Below are positions 14,395 through 24,105 of a DNA stretch of 64,000 bases, piece after piece. The stretch is from Ruminococcus sp. GTDB taxonomy: Bacteria > Bacillota > Clostridia > Oscillospirales > Acutalibacteraceae. A program made the translations under genes and the position numbers. Position 1 is the stretch's first letter. The number at the start of each line of letters is the position of its first letter. The notes under the pieces were generated by a model. That model had not been told where the DNA came from and made no database searches. It saw only the letters and a program-made list of their open reading frames with translations. The stretch spans positions 62,001 through 126,000 of the forward strand of contig JAFQPG010000004.1 of the NCBI GenBank assembly GCA_017411835.1, written 5' to 3'.

Positions 14395-17300
14395 ATGAAA
14401 AAGCTTTTATCCTTAATGCTTGCACTTATTATGCTGATTTCTGTTGCTGTTATATTCCCGTCAACAGCATCTGCGGCGCAGGCTACTTTTAATGAGGGCG
14501 ACATTCTTTATATGAAGATTATCTCTCCTGCTGAATGGACAGGCAGTAATGCCATTATGTACGCGAACTTTACTGAGTATAGCCGCGCTGACAACGGCGG
14601 GAGTTCAGTTATCCTCGCAGAAGCGGATAAATCAAAATACGACCCACGCACAGGCGTAGAATATGATGCCGAAAGAGGCGTATATAAGTACACAGTTACT
14701 GCTCAAGACGCAGGCAAAACCGCTATGCGTTTCTGGCGTGGTAACGATATAAAGCTTTGGAACTGCTCCATTCTTTTAACTGCCGATGATTTTGCAAACG
14801 GCTATAATATGGTCACTATCGACGGTTTTGAATGGGATGATAGCGGCGAAAAGCTTACTTACTACGATTTGGCTGTTGAGCCAAAGCTCACACTTTCTTC
14901 AAAAGCAGGCGATATCGGCGATACCATCACCGTTACTGTTGAACTCGACGAAGTCGAAAATGTTAACTATACATACGAAATCAAAAAGGGCAATGAGGTT
15001 GTAACAAACGAAAAAACCTATTCCTTTACCGCTACCGAAAACGGTGCGTATTCGTTTACTGTAAACGTTACTGCAACAAACGACAATGGCAAGGTGCTTG
15101 GTATGGGTACTGACTCTTCTACCGTAACCATCGGCGTGCCTGCGGTTACCGGTGCTATCTCTGCAGGTCTTTATGCACACGCATATTCTGCTGACTCTAA
15201 AGAGAGTGAGGCGTGGGTTAAGTGGTATAACAAAGATAACGTAAGACACTTCCTTATGCCTACCTGCACAAACGCTAACACAATAGAAATTTACAACAAC
15301 TACTCAACCGATGCTGTCATCAACGGCGTTACCATTGCTCCACAGACAATCGGCGTAGTAAACTACGAAGAAGGAAGAGAATACTCAGTTTCTGCAAACA
15401 ACAAAACATATACCGCTAAATTTATGATATCCTCCGCCGAGGCTGCTATTTTCATCAACAACCCAAGCGATTTTAACGGCAATGATTTGTGGAGTTATCT
15501 TACAGACGATAAGGAAAATTATGCCTCCGCAACTGCTGCTGCATTAGACGATGAGGGTAACCTCGACTCCACCCCAATTAAGAAAATCAAGGGCAGAGGC
15601 AACACCTCATGGCAAGCAGAAAAGAAAGGCTTTAACTTAAACTACGATTCCGCTATCTCCTTAGATGGTATGCAAAAATGTAAGAAGTTTTCTATCATTT
15701 CAAACTTCCAGGATCCTGCTCTTGCCAGAAACAGAATTTTATATGACCTTGCTGACGAAATCGGCGTCCCATACGCGTCTGACTCACGCTTTGCAGAAGT
15801 GTATGTCAACGGCGACTATATCGGTAACTATATGGTATGTGAAAAGGTTGATGTCGGCAAAAACACTCTCATTCCTGATGTTGACGAGGAAGACTACTTA
15901 AACTACGTTTCTGGTGCACAAGAAAACTTCTCATTTGTTTGCGAAATCGATAATGCCCCATCTGCTGACGACTTTTCTGTTACTATGGGCAATAAAAACA
16001 AAGTGACAATGAAATCTCCTGAACTCGAAAAATCAGACTCCAACTACAATGCAGTCAAAAACTATATCATCAATAAATACGATACAATGTGGGATAAGAT
16101 TGCATCAAACGCAGCAGACGTAAATGACTACATTGACATTGAATCTTTGGCACAGGTTTATCTGATTAACGAGTTCGGTAAAAACTGGGACTCAGGTGCA
16201 GGCAGCTTCTACTTTGTTTATAAGCCTGATCAATCAGGTCACTACAAGTTCTTTGCATCTCCTGTATGGGATTATGACAACTCTTTAGGTAACGCAAACG
16301 GCGTAAGCGACGATTTAAGAAACTTAGGCATTTCTGACTACACACTTCCTACAGGCTGGTTCTCAAAACTAAAGAACGGCTACAGCGGACCTAACTTCTT
16401 AACAGACTCCATCAAAAACTGTGGCGCATTAAATGAGATTATCCCAACTGTTTGGTTTGAGCAGTTCGTTCCTGCTATCGAAAACAAATTAAACGGCACA
16501 GGTCTTGATAATACAGAGCTTTACTCTTCAGACGTTTATTACTCATATCTTAAAGACAGCGCTGATTTAAACTATGTTCGCTGGGATATGGTAACAGACA
16601 CAGGCTGGATTGCAAACCACACATCACTTAAAAAATCTTACGCTACTTATACATATAACGAGTACGGTCAAGTAACTGATATGACATACCGTCAGGATTC
16701 AAAATCCACTTCATACACAAAATATGATTTCAAAGCAGAGTTTGATTATATGATTGACTGGGCAAACTCACGTGCGGCGTGGTTGTCAGACCAATATTTT
16801 AGCTCTTACACCCCTAGCGAGATTATTCCGACTGAGCCTGAGACTGAGCCAACCACACAGCCTCCTACAGAGCCTGTACTCCCTGATGAAGAACCAAAGC
16901 TTGATTTAGAAAACGCTATTGCCGCTTGGCAGTTTGATCCAACAGGCAAGGTTGAAGAAGACAAGCTTACTGAATACGGTAGCGGTGATGAAGGATATCA
17001 GGCTACATACGGAAACGGTAAATTAATCGGCACAGTAGACGGCGTAAATATGCGCTCACTTGAGTGGTCTGCTGTAGAGTACGGCACAAATGGTCTTAAT
17101 ATGGTGCCTCTTATGGCTGCAGGTTCAAAGAACCTTTGGTGCGAAAATCCTTATGTTCAGTTCGAAATTTCTACAAAGAACTACGAGGATATTCACTTTA
17201 CAATGTATATGGCAGGCTCTAAAAAATGTCCTGCTTCTTGGAAAGTACAGTACAGCATAGACGGCACAACCTTTGTTGATGTAGAAAACGCAGTTGCTAC

Positions 17301-17712
17301 TATCACGATGGATAACCGTAAGCTGATGACTGCTTATCTTGATAACATCGCTTTACCGTCTGATATTGATAACCAGGACGCTGTTATCATCCGCCTTACT
17401 CCAACATCAACTACAACCGTAAATTCGAGCACAACCGATGTAGACCCAAGCGGTGGCGAGCTTGCCCTTAACAATATTTTAATCAGTGGTACTAAAATAG
17501 AAGCACCTGTTGAAAACATAAAGGGTGATGCTGACTTAGACGGCGAAGTAACCGTATTAGACGCAACAGCAATTCAAAAGCATTGTGCGCAGATGCTCAC
17601 CTTATCTGAGCAGGGCGCTATAAACGGCGACGTAAATAGGGATACTAAGCTTAATGTGCTTGATGCTACAATCATTCAGAAATTCCTTGCTGATATTTTT
17701 GACACTTTATAA
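14395..17712 (+). CDS. Secreted CotH-kinase-like protein with CBM-like, lectin-like and dockerin modules
   Basis: 1105 residues. Signal peptide (1-28, KKLLSLMLALIMLISVAVIF ... TASAA); beta-rich module resembling starch-binding domains (30-155); Ig-like domain (160-250); CotH domain (about 350-800) with KIKGRGNTSW, KKFSIISNFQD, and the metal site VWDYDN (D626, D628); Thr/Pro linker (815-832); a second beta-sandwich module (836-1040); C-terminal dockerin (1042-1105) with two DATxIQ repeats. Known: CotH proteins are atypical protein kinases of spore coats, and dockerin-fused CotH occurs in Ruminococci. Likely attached to a cell-surface or secreted cohesin scaffold. It is followed 62 bp later by a shorter paralogue, and a tandem duplication is clear. 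Confidence 0.85.
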   Translation: MKKLLSLMLALIMLISVAVIFPSTASAAQATFNEGDILYMKIISPAEWTGSNAIMYANFTEYSRADNGGSSVILAEADKSKYDPRTGVEYDAERGVYKYTVTAQDAGKTAMRFWRGNDIKLWNCSILLTADDFANGYNMVTIDGFEWDDSGEKLTYYDLAVEPKLTLSSKAGDIGDTITVTVELDEVENVNYTYEIKKGNEVVTNEKTYSFTATENGAYSFTVNVTATNDNGKVLGMGTDSSTVTIGVPAVTGAISAGLYAHAYSADSKESEAWVKWYNKDNVRHFLMPTCTNANTIEIYNNYSTDAVINGVTIAPQTIGVVNYEEGREYSVSANNKTYTAKFMISSAEAAIFINNPSDFNGNDLWSYLTDDKENYASATAAALDDEGNLDSTPIKKIKGRGNTSWQAEKKGFNLNYDSAISLDGMQKCKKFSIISNFQDPALARNRILYDLADEIGVPYASDSRFAEVYVNGDYIGNYMVCEKVDVGKNTLIPDVDEEDYLNYVSGAQENFSFVCEIDNAPSADDFSVTMGNKNKVTMKSPELEKSDSNYNAVKNYIINKYDTMWDKIASNAADVNDYIDIESLAQVYLINEFGKNWDSGAGSFYFVYKPDQSGHYKFFASPVWDYDNSLGNANGVSDDLRNLGISDYTLPTGWFSKLKNGYSGPNFLTDSIKNCGALNEIIPTVWFEQFVPAIENKLNGTGLDNTELYSSDVYYSYLKDSADLNYVRWDMVTDTGWIANHTSLKKSYATYTYNEYGQVTDMTYRQDSKSTSYTKYDFKAEFDYMIDWANSRAAWLSDQYFSSYTPSEIIPTEPETEPTTQPPTEPVLPDEEPKLDLENAIAAWQFDPTGKVEEDKLTEYGSGDEGYQATYGNGKLIGTVDGVNMRSLEWSAVEYGTNGLNMVPLMAAGSKNLWCENPYVQFEISTKNYEDIHFTMYMAGSKKCPASWKVQYSIDGTTFVDVENAVATITMDNRKLMTAYLDNIALPSDIDNQDAVIIRLTPTSTTTVNSSTTDVDPSGGELALNNILISGTKIEAPVENIKGDADLDGEVTVLDATAIQKHCAQMLTLSEQGAINGDVNRDTKLNVLDATIIQKFLADIFDTL

Positions 17713-17774
17713 ATTATATTTACTACTTAGCTCTGTAATTTTGCAGAGATAAGTTTAAGGAAGAGGAAATTATT

Positions 17775-19769
17775 ATGAAAAAAATTATGAGCCTTATTCT
17801 GGCTGTTATTATGATAGTGACTACCTTGTCGCTCGGTGTGGTTTCAAGCTGTGCACAGGACACATGCGTTGCACAAACTAACGGTAGTGTTACTGTTGCA
17901 ACAACTACCGGTTTATATGCTCACGCTGTTGATGATGAAAATGAAACACAGGCGTGGGTTAAATGGTATGAAAAAGACAACAAAATGTACTTCTTTATGC
18001 CAACCGCTACAAATGCAGAAAAAATTAAAATTTATAACGCTTATACCTCTGATGCAAAATTTGGCGATGTCACTATCCCTGCTACTGGCTTTATGAGCAT
18101 CAGTTATAAAGAAAACACTAACTATAATGTTACAATCGGCAGTAAAAAATATACCGCAGTAATTATGCGTTCAGATACTGAAGCTGCCGTATTCATCAAC
18201 AACGTTGATGATTTCGACGGTAAAGATTTGTGGACTTATCTTACAGACGATAAGGAAAACGATGCAAAAGCTACCGGTGCTGTGATTGACGACAAGGGCA
18301 ATGTCGACAATACTCCTGTCAAGAAAATTAAAGGCAGGGGCAATACAAGTTGGGACGCTGATAAAAAAGGCTTTAACATCACTTACGATGATGCTGTAAA
18401 AGTCGGCACAATGCAAAAATGCAAGAAGTTCTCTATCATTTCAAACTTCCAGGATGCCTCCTTAACCCGTAACAGACTGCTCTACGATTTATCAGACGAA
18501 ATCGGTGTTCCTTACGCTTCTGACTCACGCTTTATGGAGTTTTATGTAAACGGCGTTTATATGGGCAACTACCAGATGTGCGAAAAGGTTGACGTCGGTA
18601 AAAACACCTTGATGCCTGATATAGACGACGAAGACTACTTAAACTATGTAAACGGCGACTCCACCGCTTTTGAGTTCGTTTGCGAAATCGACTCTAACCC
18701 TAGCGACGATGACTTTACAGTACGTGCATCAAACGGCAACAACCTGACTATGAAAGCTCCTGAGCTTTCAAGCTCTGACACAGGCTACCAGAAGGTACAG
18801 AGATTTATTAAAGCTAAGTACGATGTTATGTGGAATAAGCTGACATCTAACGCATCTGATGTAAACGACTACATTGATATTGAATCTTTAGCACAGGTTT
18901 ATCTGATTAATGAACTCGGTAAAAACTGGGATGCGGGTGCAGGCAGCTTCTTCTTAGTATATAAGCCTGACGAAAACGGTAAGCATAAATTCTACGCTTC
19001 TCCTGTATGGGACTATGACAACTCTTTAGGTAATGCACAGGGTGTAAAGGGTGACCTTAACTATCTTGGTATTAAAGACTATGAAGAGCCTACAGGCTGG
19101 TTTGCTAAATACAAAAACGGCTATCGTGGACCTAACTTCTTAAGCGAGACTGTTGACTACTGCGATGCTTTGGACGAAATGATTCCTGTTGTATGGTTTG
19201 AACAGTTTGTCCCTGCTATAGAAAACAAATTAAACGGCACAGGCTTAAATAACACCGAGCTTTACTCTTACGATGTTTACAAAAGCTATCTTACAAAGAG
19301 TGCTGCTATGAACTACATCCGTTGGGATATTATTCAGGAGCCTCAGTGGATTGCAATACACGATTCAATCAAGCTGTGTAAAGCTACTTATAAGTATAAC
19401 GAATACGGCCAGATAATCGGCGTTGATTACACTCAGGACAAGGTTGCTACCTCTTATACTCCTCACGTTTTCGATGATGAATACAGATATATGATTGACT
19501 GGACAAATTCTAGAGTTGCTTGGATGTCAAGTCAGTATATTAAAAATTACACACCATCTGCTCCAACTTCAAACGTACGCGGTGATGCGGATTTAGATAA
19601 AGAGGTTTCCGTAATGGACGCTACCGCTATCCAGCTTCACGAAGCACAAAAAATCACTCTTTCTGATTTGGCTTTAGCCCTTGCTGATGTAGATGATGAC
19701 AACGAGGTTTCTGTATTAGACGCTACAAAAATCCAGATGTTTGTAGCAAATAAAATTTCTACTCTATAA
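17775..19769 (+). CDS. Second CotH-dockerin protein (tandem paralogue)
   Basis: 664 residues: signal peptide (1-27, IMSLILAVIMIVTTLSLGVV), a short Gly/Thr region, CotH domain (about 125-590) with KIKGRGNTSWDADKKGF and VWDYDN (D413, D415), then dockerin (601-664) with VMDATAIQ and VLDATKIQ. The CotH part is strongly similar to that of the preceding gene, but the N-terminal CBM-like and Ig-like modules, the Pro/Thr linker and the beta-sandwich are absent. AAGAGGAAATT precedes ATG. No terminator is seen between the two CotH genes, so they are probably co-transcribed. Confidence 0.85.
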   Translation: MKKIMSLILAVIMIVTTLSLGVVSSCAQDTCVAQTNGSVTVATTTGLYAHAVDDENETQAWVKWYEKDNKMYFFMPTATNAEKIKIYNAYTSDAKFGDVTIPATGFMSISYKENTNYNVTIGSKKYTAVIMRSDTEAAVFINNVDDFDGKDLWTYLTDDKENDAKATGAVIDDKGNVDNTPVKKIKGRGNTSWDADKKGFNITYDDAVKVGTMQKCKKFSIISNFQDASLTRNRLLYDLSDEIGVPYASDSRFMEFYVNGVYMGNYQMCEKVDVGKNTLMPDIDDEDYLNYVNGDSTAFEFVCEIDSNPSDDDFTVRASNGNNLTMKAPELSSSDTGYQKVQRFIKAKYDVMWNKLTSNASDVNDYIDIESLAQVYLINELGKNWDAGAGSFFLVYKPDENGKHKFYASPVWDYDNSLGNAQGVKGDLNYLGIKDYEEPTGWFAKYKNGYRGPNFLSETVDYCDALDEMIPVVWFEQFVPAIENKLNGTGLNNTELYSYDVYKSYLTKSAAMNYIRWDIIQEPQWIAIHDSIKLCKATYKYNEYGQIIGVDYTQDKVATSYTPHVFDDEYRYMIDWTNSRVAWMSSQYIKNYTPSAPTSNVRGDADLDKEVSVMDATAIQLHEAQKITLSDLALALADVDDDNEVSVLDATKIQMFVANKISTL

Positions 19770-19795
19770 ATACAACTGGTATTTATAGTTATTGC

Positions 19796-19824
19796 TTGAT
19801 TTTATTACAGTTTTGTTATATAAT
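19796..19824 (+). promoter_or_regulatory. Sigma-A promoter of the small dockerin gene
   Basis: TTGATT (19796-19801), 17-bp spacer, TATAAT (19819-19824). The start codon is 36 bp downstream. Confidence 0.75.
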
Positions 19825-19859
19825 TGATTTGTTCAGTTAATTATGAAAGGAAAATCAAA

Positions 19860-20636
19860 ATGAAAAAATTATTAAGCGTATTGCTCGTAGTTGTAATGCT
19901 AGCTTCTATATGTACAGTTGCTGCTTTTTCATCTTCTGCCTTAGAAGCACCGGCAACTAAACATACCGCAACATATAATAATGTAAAGAAAGGCGATATT
20001 CTTCAATATTCCTATTATCTTCAGTGCGATAAAGTGATTATGAATTCGCAGTGCGAAACCACCTATAGCGACAACTTAAAGCCTGTTGAAGTTTTAGATG
20101 AATATGGAGATCCTGACCTTTCCTCTATGCTTCCTAGTTTAGTTGGTAGCATTGCTTTTAATATCGACTCTACTCCTATTCACTTTAACTTTTCTCACAT
20201 CAATGGTATCAAGTTTTATGAAAAAGGCTGTATGCTGAATCTCTACTTCATCGTTACCAAAGATGGTGATGCCAGCGTTACATCTAATATGAAGATTATG
20301 CAGGCAAAGGACGAAACATTATTGGTTTTCGACTACAAGGCTCAGCCGGGTGCAGAATTTGAATATACAAATTCTTTAACAAAGCCTGCAAATGCTCCTG
20401 AGGTTAAGCTTATCGGCGATGTGGACTCCAGCGGTTCTATCGATATCAACGATGCTTCTTATGTTCAAAAGCATTCTGCTTCTATCTCTCTTCCAAAATT
20501 TGATAAAGATGTAGCAGATGTTGATATGAATGGTTCAATCGACATCAACGACGCTTCTTATCTTCAGAAGTATGCTGCTTCTATTGAGTTGCCTAAAACA
20601 ATTATTGTTGGCAAGTATGTAACTTTTGCTGAATAA
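19860..20636 (+). CDS. Secreted dockerin protein with possible cohesin-like domain
   Basis: 258 residues from ATG 19860 (GAAAGGA upstream; the longer frame from 19824 overlaps the -10 box). Signal peptide (MKKLLSVLLVVVMLASICTV), then a 130-residue beta-rich domain (VKKGDILQYSYYLQC, GCMLNLYFIVTKDGDASVTS) that loosely resembles cohesin/CBM2-like folds, which is an inference from strand pattern only. Dockerin repeats read SIDINDASYVQKHSA and SIDINDASYLQKYAA, unlike the DATxIQ form of the other six dockerins here. A short C-terminal tail follows. It may therefore bind a different cohesin. Confidence 0.7.
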   Translation: MKKLLSVLLVVVMLASICTVAAFSSSALEAPATKHTATYNNVKKGDILQYSYYLQCDKVIMNSQCETTYSDNLKPVEVLDEYGDPDLSSMLPSLVGSIAFNIDSTPIHFNFSHINGIKFYEKGCMLNLYFIVTKDGDASVTSNMKIMQAKDETLLVFDYKAQPGAEFEYTNSLTKPANAPEVKLIGDVDSSGSIDINDASYVQKHSASISLPKFDKDVADVDMNGSIDINDASYLQKYAASIELPKTIIVGKYVTFAE

Positions 20637-20651
20637 TTAAAGTTTAAACCT

Positions 20652-20680
20652 AAGCCGACCGATTTTTCGGTCGGCTTTTC
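20652..20680 (+). terminator. Terminator
   Basis: AAGCCGACCGA (20652-20662) with TCGGTCGGCTT (20667-20677), followed by TTC and T-rich DNA. Confidence 0.85.
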
Positions 20681-20737
20681 TATTGACCGAAAAGAAAAAC
20701 AGCGTTATTATAGGTGTAGTATTTTTTGGAGGCAACT

Positions 20738-21547
20738 ATGATTATAGATACACATACTCACATCGGCACTATGCTCAACTTTGATATGAGAGAAGCGCAC
20801 ATCATATATATGATGGAAAAATATAATATTGACCATTGCATTGTATCAAACAGCGAATGTGCAACCCACGACCACAAGCAAAGAAAAATTCCTCGTATTT
20901 TTAGAAAAAGCCACATCAAAACAAATCTAAGAGTCATTAAATTTGCAAGAGAAAATAAAGGAAAGATATCTGCAGCTTTATGGGTAAACCCATACGAAGA
21001 CTCAGGAAAGCTTGAACATATTATTAAAGACAATCTCGATGTAATAGTAGCTATAAAAATTCACCCGTTTCACTCTAAGCTACGTTTTGACAGCGAGCTT
21101 ATCACCCCATACATTGAGCTTGCAAAAAGATACGATTTGCCTGTTGTAACTCATACGGGTGACGGTGAATGTGATGATGTAGAGCTTGTATATGAAGTAG
21201 CAAAAAAGTATCCTGATGTTAATTTTGTTATGGTGCATATGGGGCTTGGTACCGATAACAGTAAAGCGATTAATCTTATTTCAAAGCTTCCTAACCTTTA
21301 CGGCGACACCACCTGGGTAAGTGTTGAGAGCACTATGAAATTTTTACAGGTGTGTGGCGACGATAAAATCGTTTTCGGTTCTGACGCACCTATTGACGGC
21401 AAGGATACCTACCTTGACAACGGTAAAGGCGAGCGCAGTCTTTATCAGTCGTATTTTAACGAATTTAAAGACATGGTGGGTAGCGACACCTACGATAAAA
21501 TTATGTATAAAAACGCTCAGAGAATTTTTAATATAAAGGACCTTTAA
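20738..21547 (+). CDS. Amidohydrolase-family metal-dependent hydrolase
   Basis: 269 residues from ATG 20738, preceded by TTGGAGGC; the four extra codons of the longer frame cover the ribosome binding site. TIM-barrel amidohydrolase-2 signature: MIIDTHTHIG (metal HxH at 5-7), VAIKIHPFHSKLR in the middle, PVVTHTGDGE, FVMVHMGLGT and FGSDAPIDG (terminal metal Asp). Likely cytoplasmic; the substrate is unknown and may be a cyclic or carboxylated metabolite. Its stop overlaps the next start by one base, indicating an operon with the transglutaminase-like lipoprotein. Confidence 0.8.
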   Translation: MIIDTHTHIGTMLNFDMREAHIIYMMEKYNIDHCIVSNSECATHDHKQRKIPRIFRKSHIKTNLRVIKFARENKGKISAALWVNPYEDSGKLEHIIKDNLDVIVAIKIHPFHSKLRFDSELITPYIELAKRYDLPVVTHTGDGECDDVELVYEVAKKYPDVNFVMVHMGLGTDNSKAINLISKLPNLYGDTTWVSVESTMKFLQVCGDDKIVFGSDAPIDGKDTYLDNGKGERSLYQSYFNEFKDMVGSDTYDKIMYKNAQRIFNIKDL

Positions 21548-22539
21548 TGAAACATATATTACGAATTTTACTTGTTCTTTTTATATTGCTGTCATTTTGC
21601 AGTTGTGCTTTTATCCCACAAGCTGTACCTACACAAAACGCATACTTACACATTAAAGAAATAGACCATTGTGTAGTTGAGCCTGACGATAAGCTTTATA
21701 TGACTGATGACGACAATTCTCATTACCGCTCACTTATGGACGGTATGCTAAACAGGAAAGAATACGTAGAATTATCAAACGACCAAGATAAAAATGAATA
21801 TTATATTGACCTGCTTATGCAAAGTCCGTATTTCTTTTTTGTTGATGAGTATGAGCTTTTGGAAAATGGCGTAGCTTTTACCTACAAATATTCAGAAAAA
21901 GAGCAAAGCGAAATGCTTAGCTTTATTGATACTCAGCTTCTTAATATAGTGAATGCAAACGCAAGCAAAGACGACAATAACCTAGACAAAATTTTGAATG
22001 TCCATGGTGCTGTCGCAAGAAAAATGACCTACGACCACGAAAGAGAAGACAACAAACAGCTGGGGTCACCGCTTTTTAAGTATCCTGATGATGAAATCTA
22101 CAAAGCACTAAAAGACGAAAAATCGTTGTGCTATGGTTTTGCATACACCCTGCGTTTTGCACTGCTGCAGCTTGATATAGACTGCTTTTGTGTATATGGA
22201 AAATGCACCTATCGAAACGAAGGACATATGTGGAACATTTTCAAATATAATGATGAGTTTTTCACCTGTGACAGCGCATGGGACAGATCCGATGACGGCT
22301 ACGCCCAGCTATCTCATTTTGGAAAAACAGATGAAGAGCGCAAGGTCGACTCACTAAAAGAGCGAGAATTTTCCTCAACATTTTTTGAGCAGTACGGTGA
22401 AATTGAATGCACCGACACCCGCTTTAAAGATTTTCGTAGCATCAACCGCTACACCTTTGTAAATCCCCACACCTACTATATGGAAGATATTAAAGGAAAC
22501 GAGTTTATATACAGCACTCAAACACAAACCTTAGAATAA
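21547..22539 (+). CDS. Secreted transglutaminase-like Cys-His-Asp protein
   Basis: 330 residues. The N-terminal hydrophobic segment ends SFCSCAF and may be a lipobox. The transglutaminase-like core carries C195 (SLCYGFAYTLR), H227 (EGHMWNIF) and D242 (TCDSAWD), a complete triad. Known: such domains act as peptidases, peptide N-glycanase-like or crosslinking enzymes outside the cell. Inferred: works on peptide or cell-wall material. Coupled to the amidohydrolase upstream by a TAATG overlap; ends at a bidirectional terminator. Confidence 0.8.
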   Translation: MKHILRILLVLFILLSFCSCAFIPQAVPTQNAYLHIKEIDHCVVEPDDKLYMTDDDNSHYRSLMDGMLNRKEYVELSNDQDKNEYYIDLLMQSPYFFFVDEYELLENGVAFTYKYSEKEQSEMLSFIDTQLLNIVNANASKDDNNLDKILNVHGAVARKMTYDHEREDNKQLGSPLFKYPDDEIYKALKDEKSLCYGFAYTLRFALLQLDIDCFCVYGKCTYRNEGHMWNIFKYNDEFFTCDSAWDRSDDGYAQLSHFGKTDEERKVDSLKEREFSSTFFEQYGEIECTDTRFKDFRSINRYTFVNPHTYYMEDIKGNEFIYSTQTQTLE

Positions 22540-22574
22540 AAAAAGCCGACAGGATATCCTGTCGGTTTTTTAAA
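22540..22574. terminator. Bidirectional terminator
   Basis: AAACCGACAGGAT-type palindrome: CCGACAGGAT pairs with ATCCTGTCGG, flanked by A-run and T-run, between convergent genes. Confidence 0.85.
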
Positions 22575-22576
22575 AT

Positions 22577-23254
22577 TTAGTCTTCTTTTATACCGCTTCT
22601 TTTGTAGCGGAACAAAGTGTTTTCAGCCCACTCTCGGTCAATTTTTATAAAGCCCGAAAGCTTTTTGTCATTTTGTCCGACCTGCGACACAATCTGAGCA
22701 GAGCGCGCATAAATTTCAAGTCGTGCCGACTGAACATACGGCTCGTGGTTCTCTCCAATGAAGAAGGTAAAGCCCATCGTATTTGTTTCGCGATTATATA
22801 TCGAAAGGTAGCCTTCCTCAACACGCTTCAAGTTATGCTTTTTTGCAACAGTCTCGCTGATAGCAAGCTTTGTTATTTCCACCGCCATATCATCAAGTCC
22901 CGACTCGAAAATAAAAACCTTTTCCTTAAACGAGTTAAAGTCAGGGGTGATACGCTTGGTAATACCCTTTAAATTTCGATAATCCTCCTCAAGCGACCTG
23001 TCTTCAAGCTGAAAACGGTCAATCTCAGGTATCAGATATATCATGAATCTGCGCTTCATATCGTTATAAAGCAGAGGATATGTAAACCTGCCTTCGTATC
23101 CGCAACTTTCACACTTCCATTTGAGCAGATTTTCGCTTAGCAATTCTTCTCTAAATTGTGGGTCATTCGTAGCATTTATGCTGATGTAAAGATGTGCATT
23201 TGTAATCTCGTTACAATTAGGACACGCAACCTCTTTTGATACAACATTAGACAT
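22577..23254 (-). CDS. CpXC domain protein
   Basis: 225 residues. The N-terminus has paired CPNC (about 11-14) and CESC (53-56), a zinc ribbon of the CpXC family, followed by a helical and beta region (MIYLIPEIDRFQLEDRSLEE) and a C-terminal part with FTFFIGENHEPYVQS. The family is widespread in gut Firmicutes with unknown function; the N-terminal half is conserved and probably binds zinc. GGAGGTGAATTT precedes ATG. Monocistronic and convergent with the transglutaminase gene. Confidence 0.8.
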   Translation of the reverse strand: MSNVVSKEVACPNCNEITNAHLYISINATNDPQFREELLSENLLKWKCESCGYEGRFTYPLLYNDMKRRFMIYLIPEIDRFQLEDRSLEEDYRNLKGITKRITPDFNSFKEKVFIFESGLDDMAVEITKLAISETVAKKHNLKRVEEGYLSIYNRETNTMGFTFFIGENHEPYVQSARLEIYARSAQIVSQVGQNDKKLSGFIKIDREWAENTLFRYKRSGIKED

Positions 23255-23381
23255 AAATTCACCTCCACATATACTGTAATTTTCATTATATCACCGTAAT
23301 ACCGTATTTACAAGAAAAATAGTTATTGATTTTGACTCTTTTATCTGCGATAATAAGAGTATAAACACAGGAGGTAGTATT

Positions 23382-24092
23382 ATGGATATAAAAAATGATA
23401 TTAAAACCGGTTTTAAGCTCGCGGCAGATGCTGCTACGGATATTGCACAGGTACTCGTTGAAAAAAGCCGTTTGCGTGCTAAAGCTCACCGCATCAAACA
23501 GATTATCAAAAAAGATGCAGAGCTGAGAAATCAGGCGTACATTGAACTGGGCAGATACTACTACGATAATTTAAGAAATGCTGATGATACACAGCAGGAG
23601 GCTTTATGTGTAGTTGTTGACAAAACTACTGCGCGTATTGACAAAGCCAGCAGAAAATATGTTGAGCTTTTAAATCAGTCCAGTGAAATTAAATTTGAAA
23701 GTGACAGCGGTGAAAAAATCAAGCAGATTATCACCGACAAGGCTATAGACATCAAAGAGAAATCTATAGACAAGGCAAAAGACTTTTCAGACAAAGCTAA
23801 GGATAAGGCAAAAGATTTATCCGATAAAGCTAAAGAAAAAACTCAGGACGTCAAAGCTAAAGCAAAGGAAGCAGTAGCAGACATCTCTGACAAAGCAAAA
23901 AGCAAAGTAGACGATTTCAAATCGTTTATCGCTCCTGACGAAGATCTTGACGATATAATTGAAAACGACGACGATCTGACAGAAATGATTGCTCAGCAAG
24001 AGCAAATGATTTCTAAATCACAGCAAGCGCAAAGCAATGACGACGTTAATGAAATTGATGACGAGGAGTCACCGGAAGATTTTTCATTTTAA
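23382..24092 (+). CDS. LEA-like / apolipoprotein-like amphipathic repeat protein
   Basis: 236 residues. Residues 1-105 are helical (RIKQIIKKDAELRNQAYIEL). Residues about 110-180 carry Lys/Asp/Ala 11-mer-like repeats (DKAKDFSDKAKDKAKDLSDK), the pattern of group 3 LEA proteins and amphipathic lipid-binding helices. The C-terminus is very acidic (DEDLDDIIENDDDL). No signal peptide. Likely cytoplasmic, perhaps membrane-associated or a desiccation/stress protein; no enzyme motif. ACAGGAGGT precedes ATG. Confidence 0.7.
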   Translation: MDIKNDIKTGFKLAADAATDIAQVLVEKSRLRAKAHRIKQIIKKDAELRNQAYIELGRYYYDNLRNADDTQQEALCVVVDKTTARIDKASRKYVELLNQSSEIKFESDSGEKIKQIITDKAIDIKEKSIDKAKDFSDKAKDKAKDLSDKAKEKTQDVKAKAKEAVADISDKAKSKVDDFKSFIAPDEDLDDIIENDDDLTEMIAQQEQMISKSQQAQSNDDVNEIDDEESPEDFSF

Positions 24093-24105
24093 TTTTTAAA
24101 ATTTT

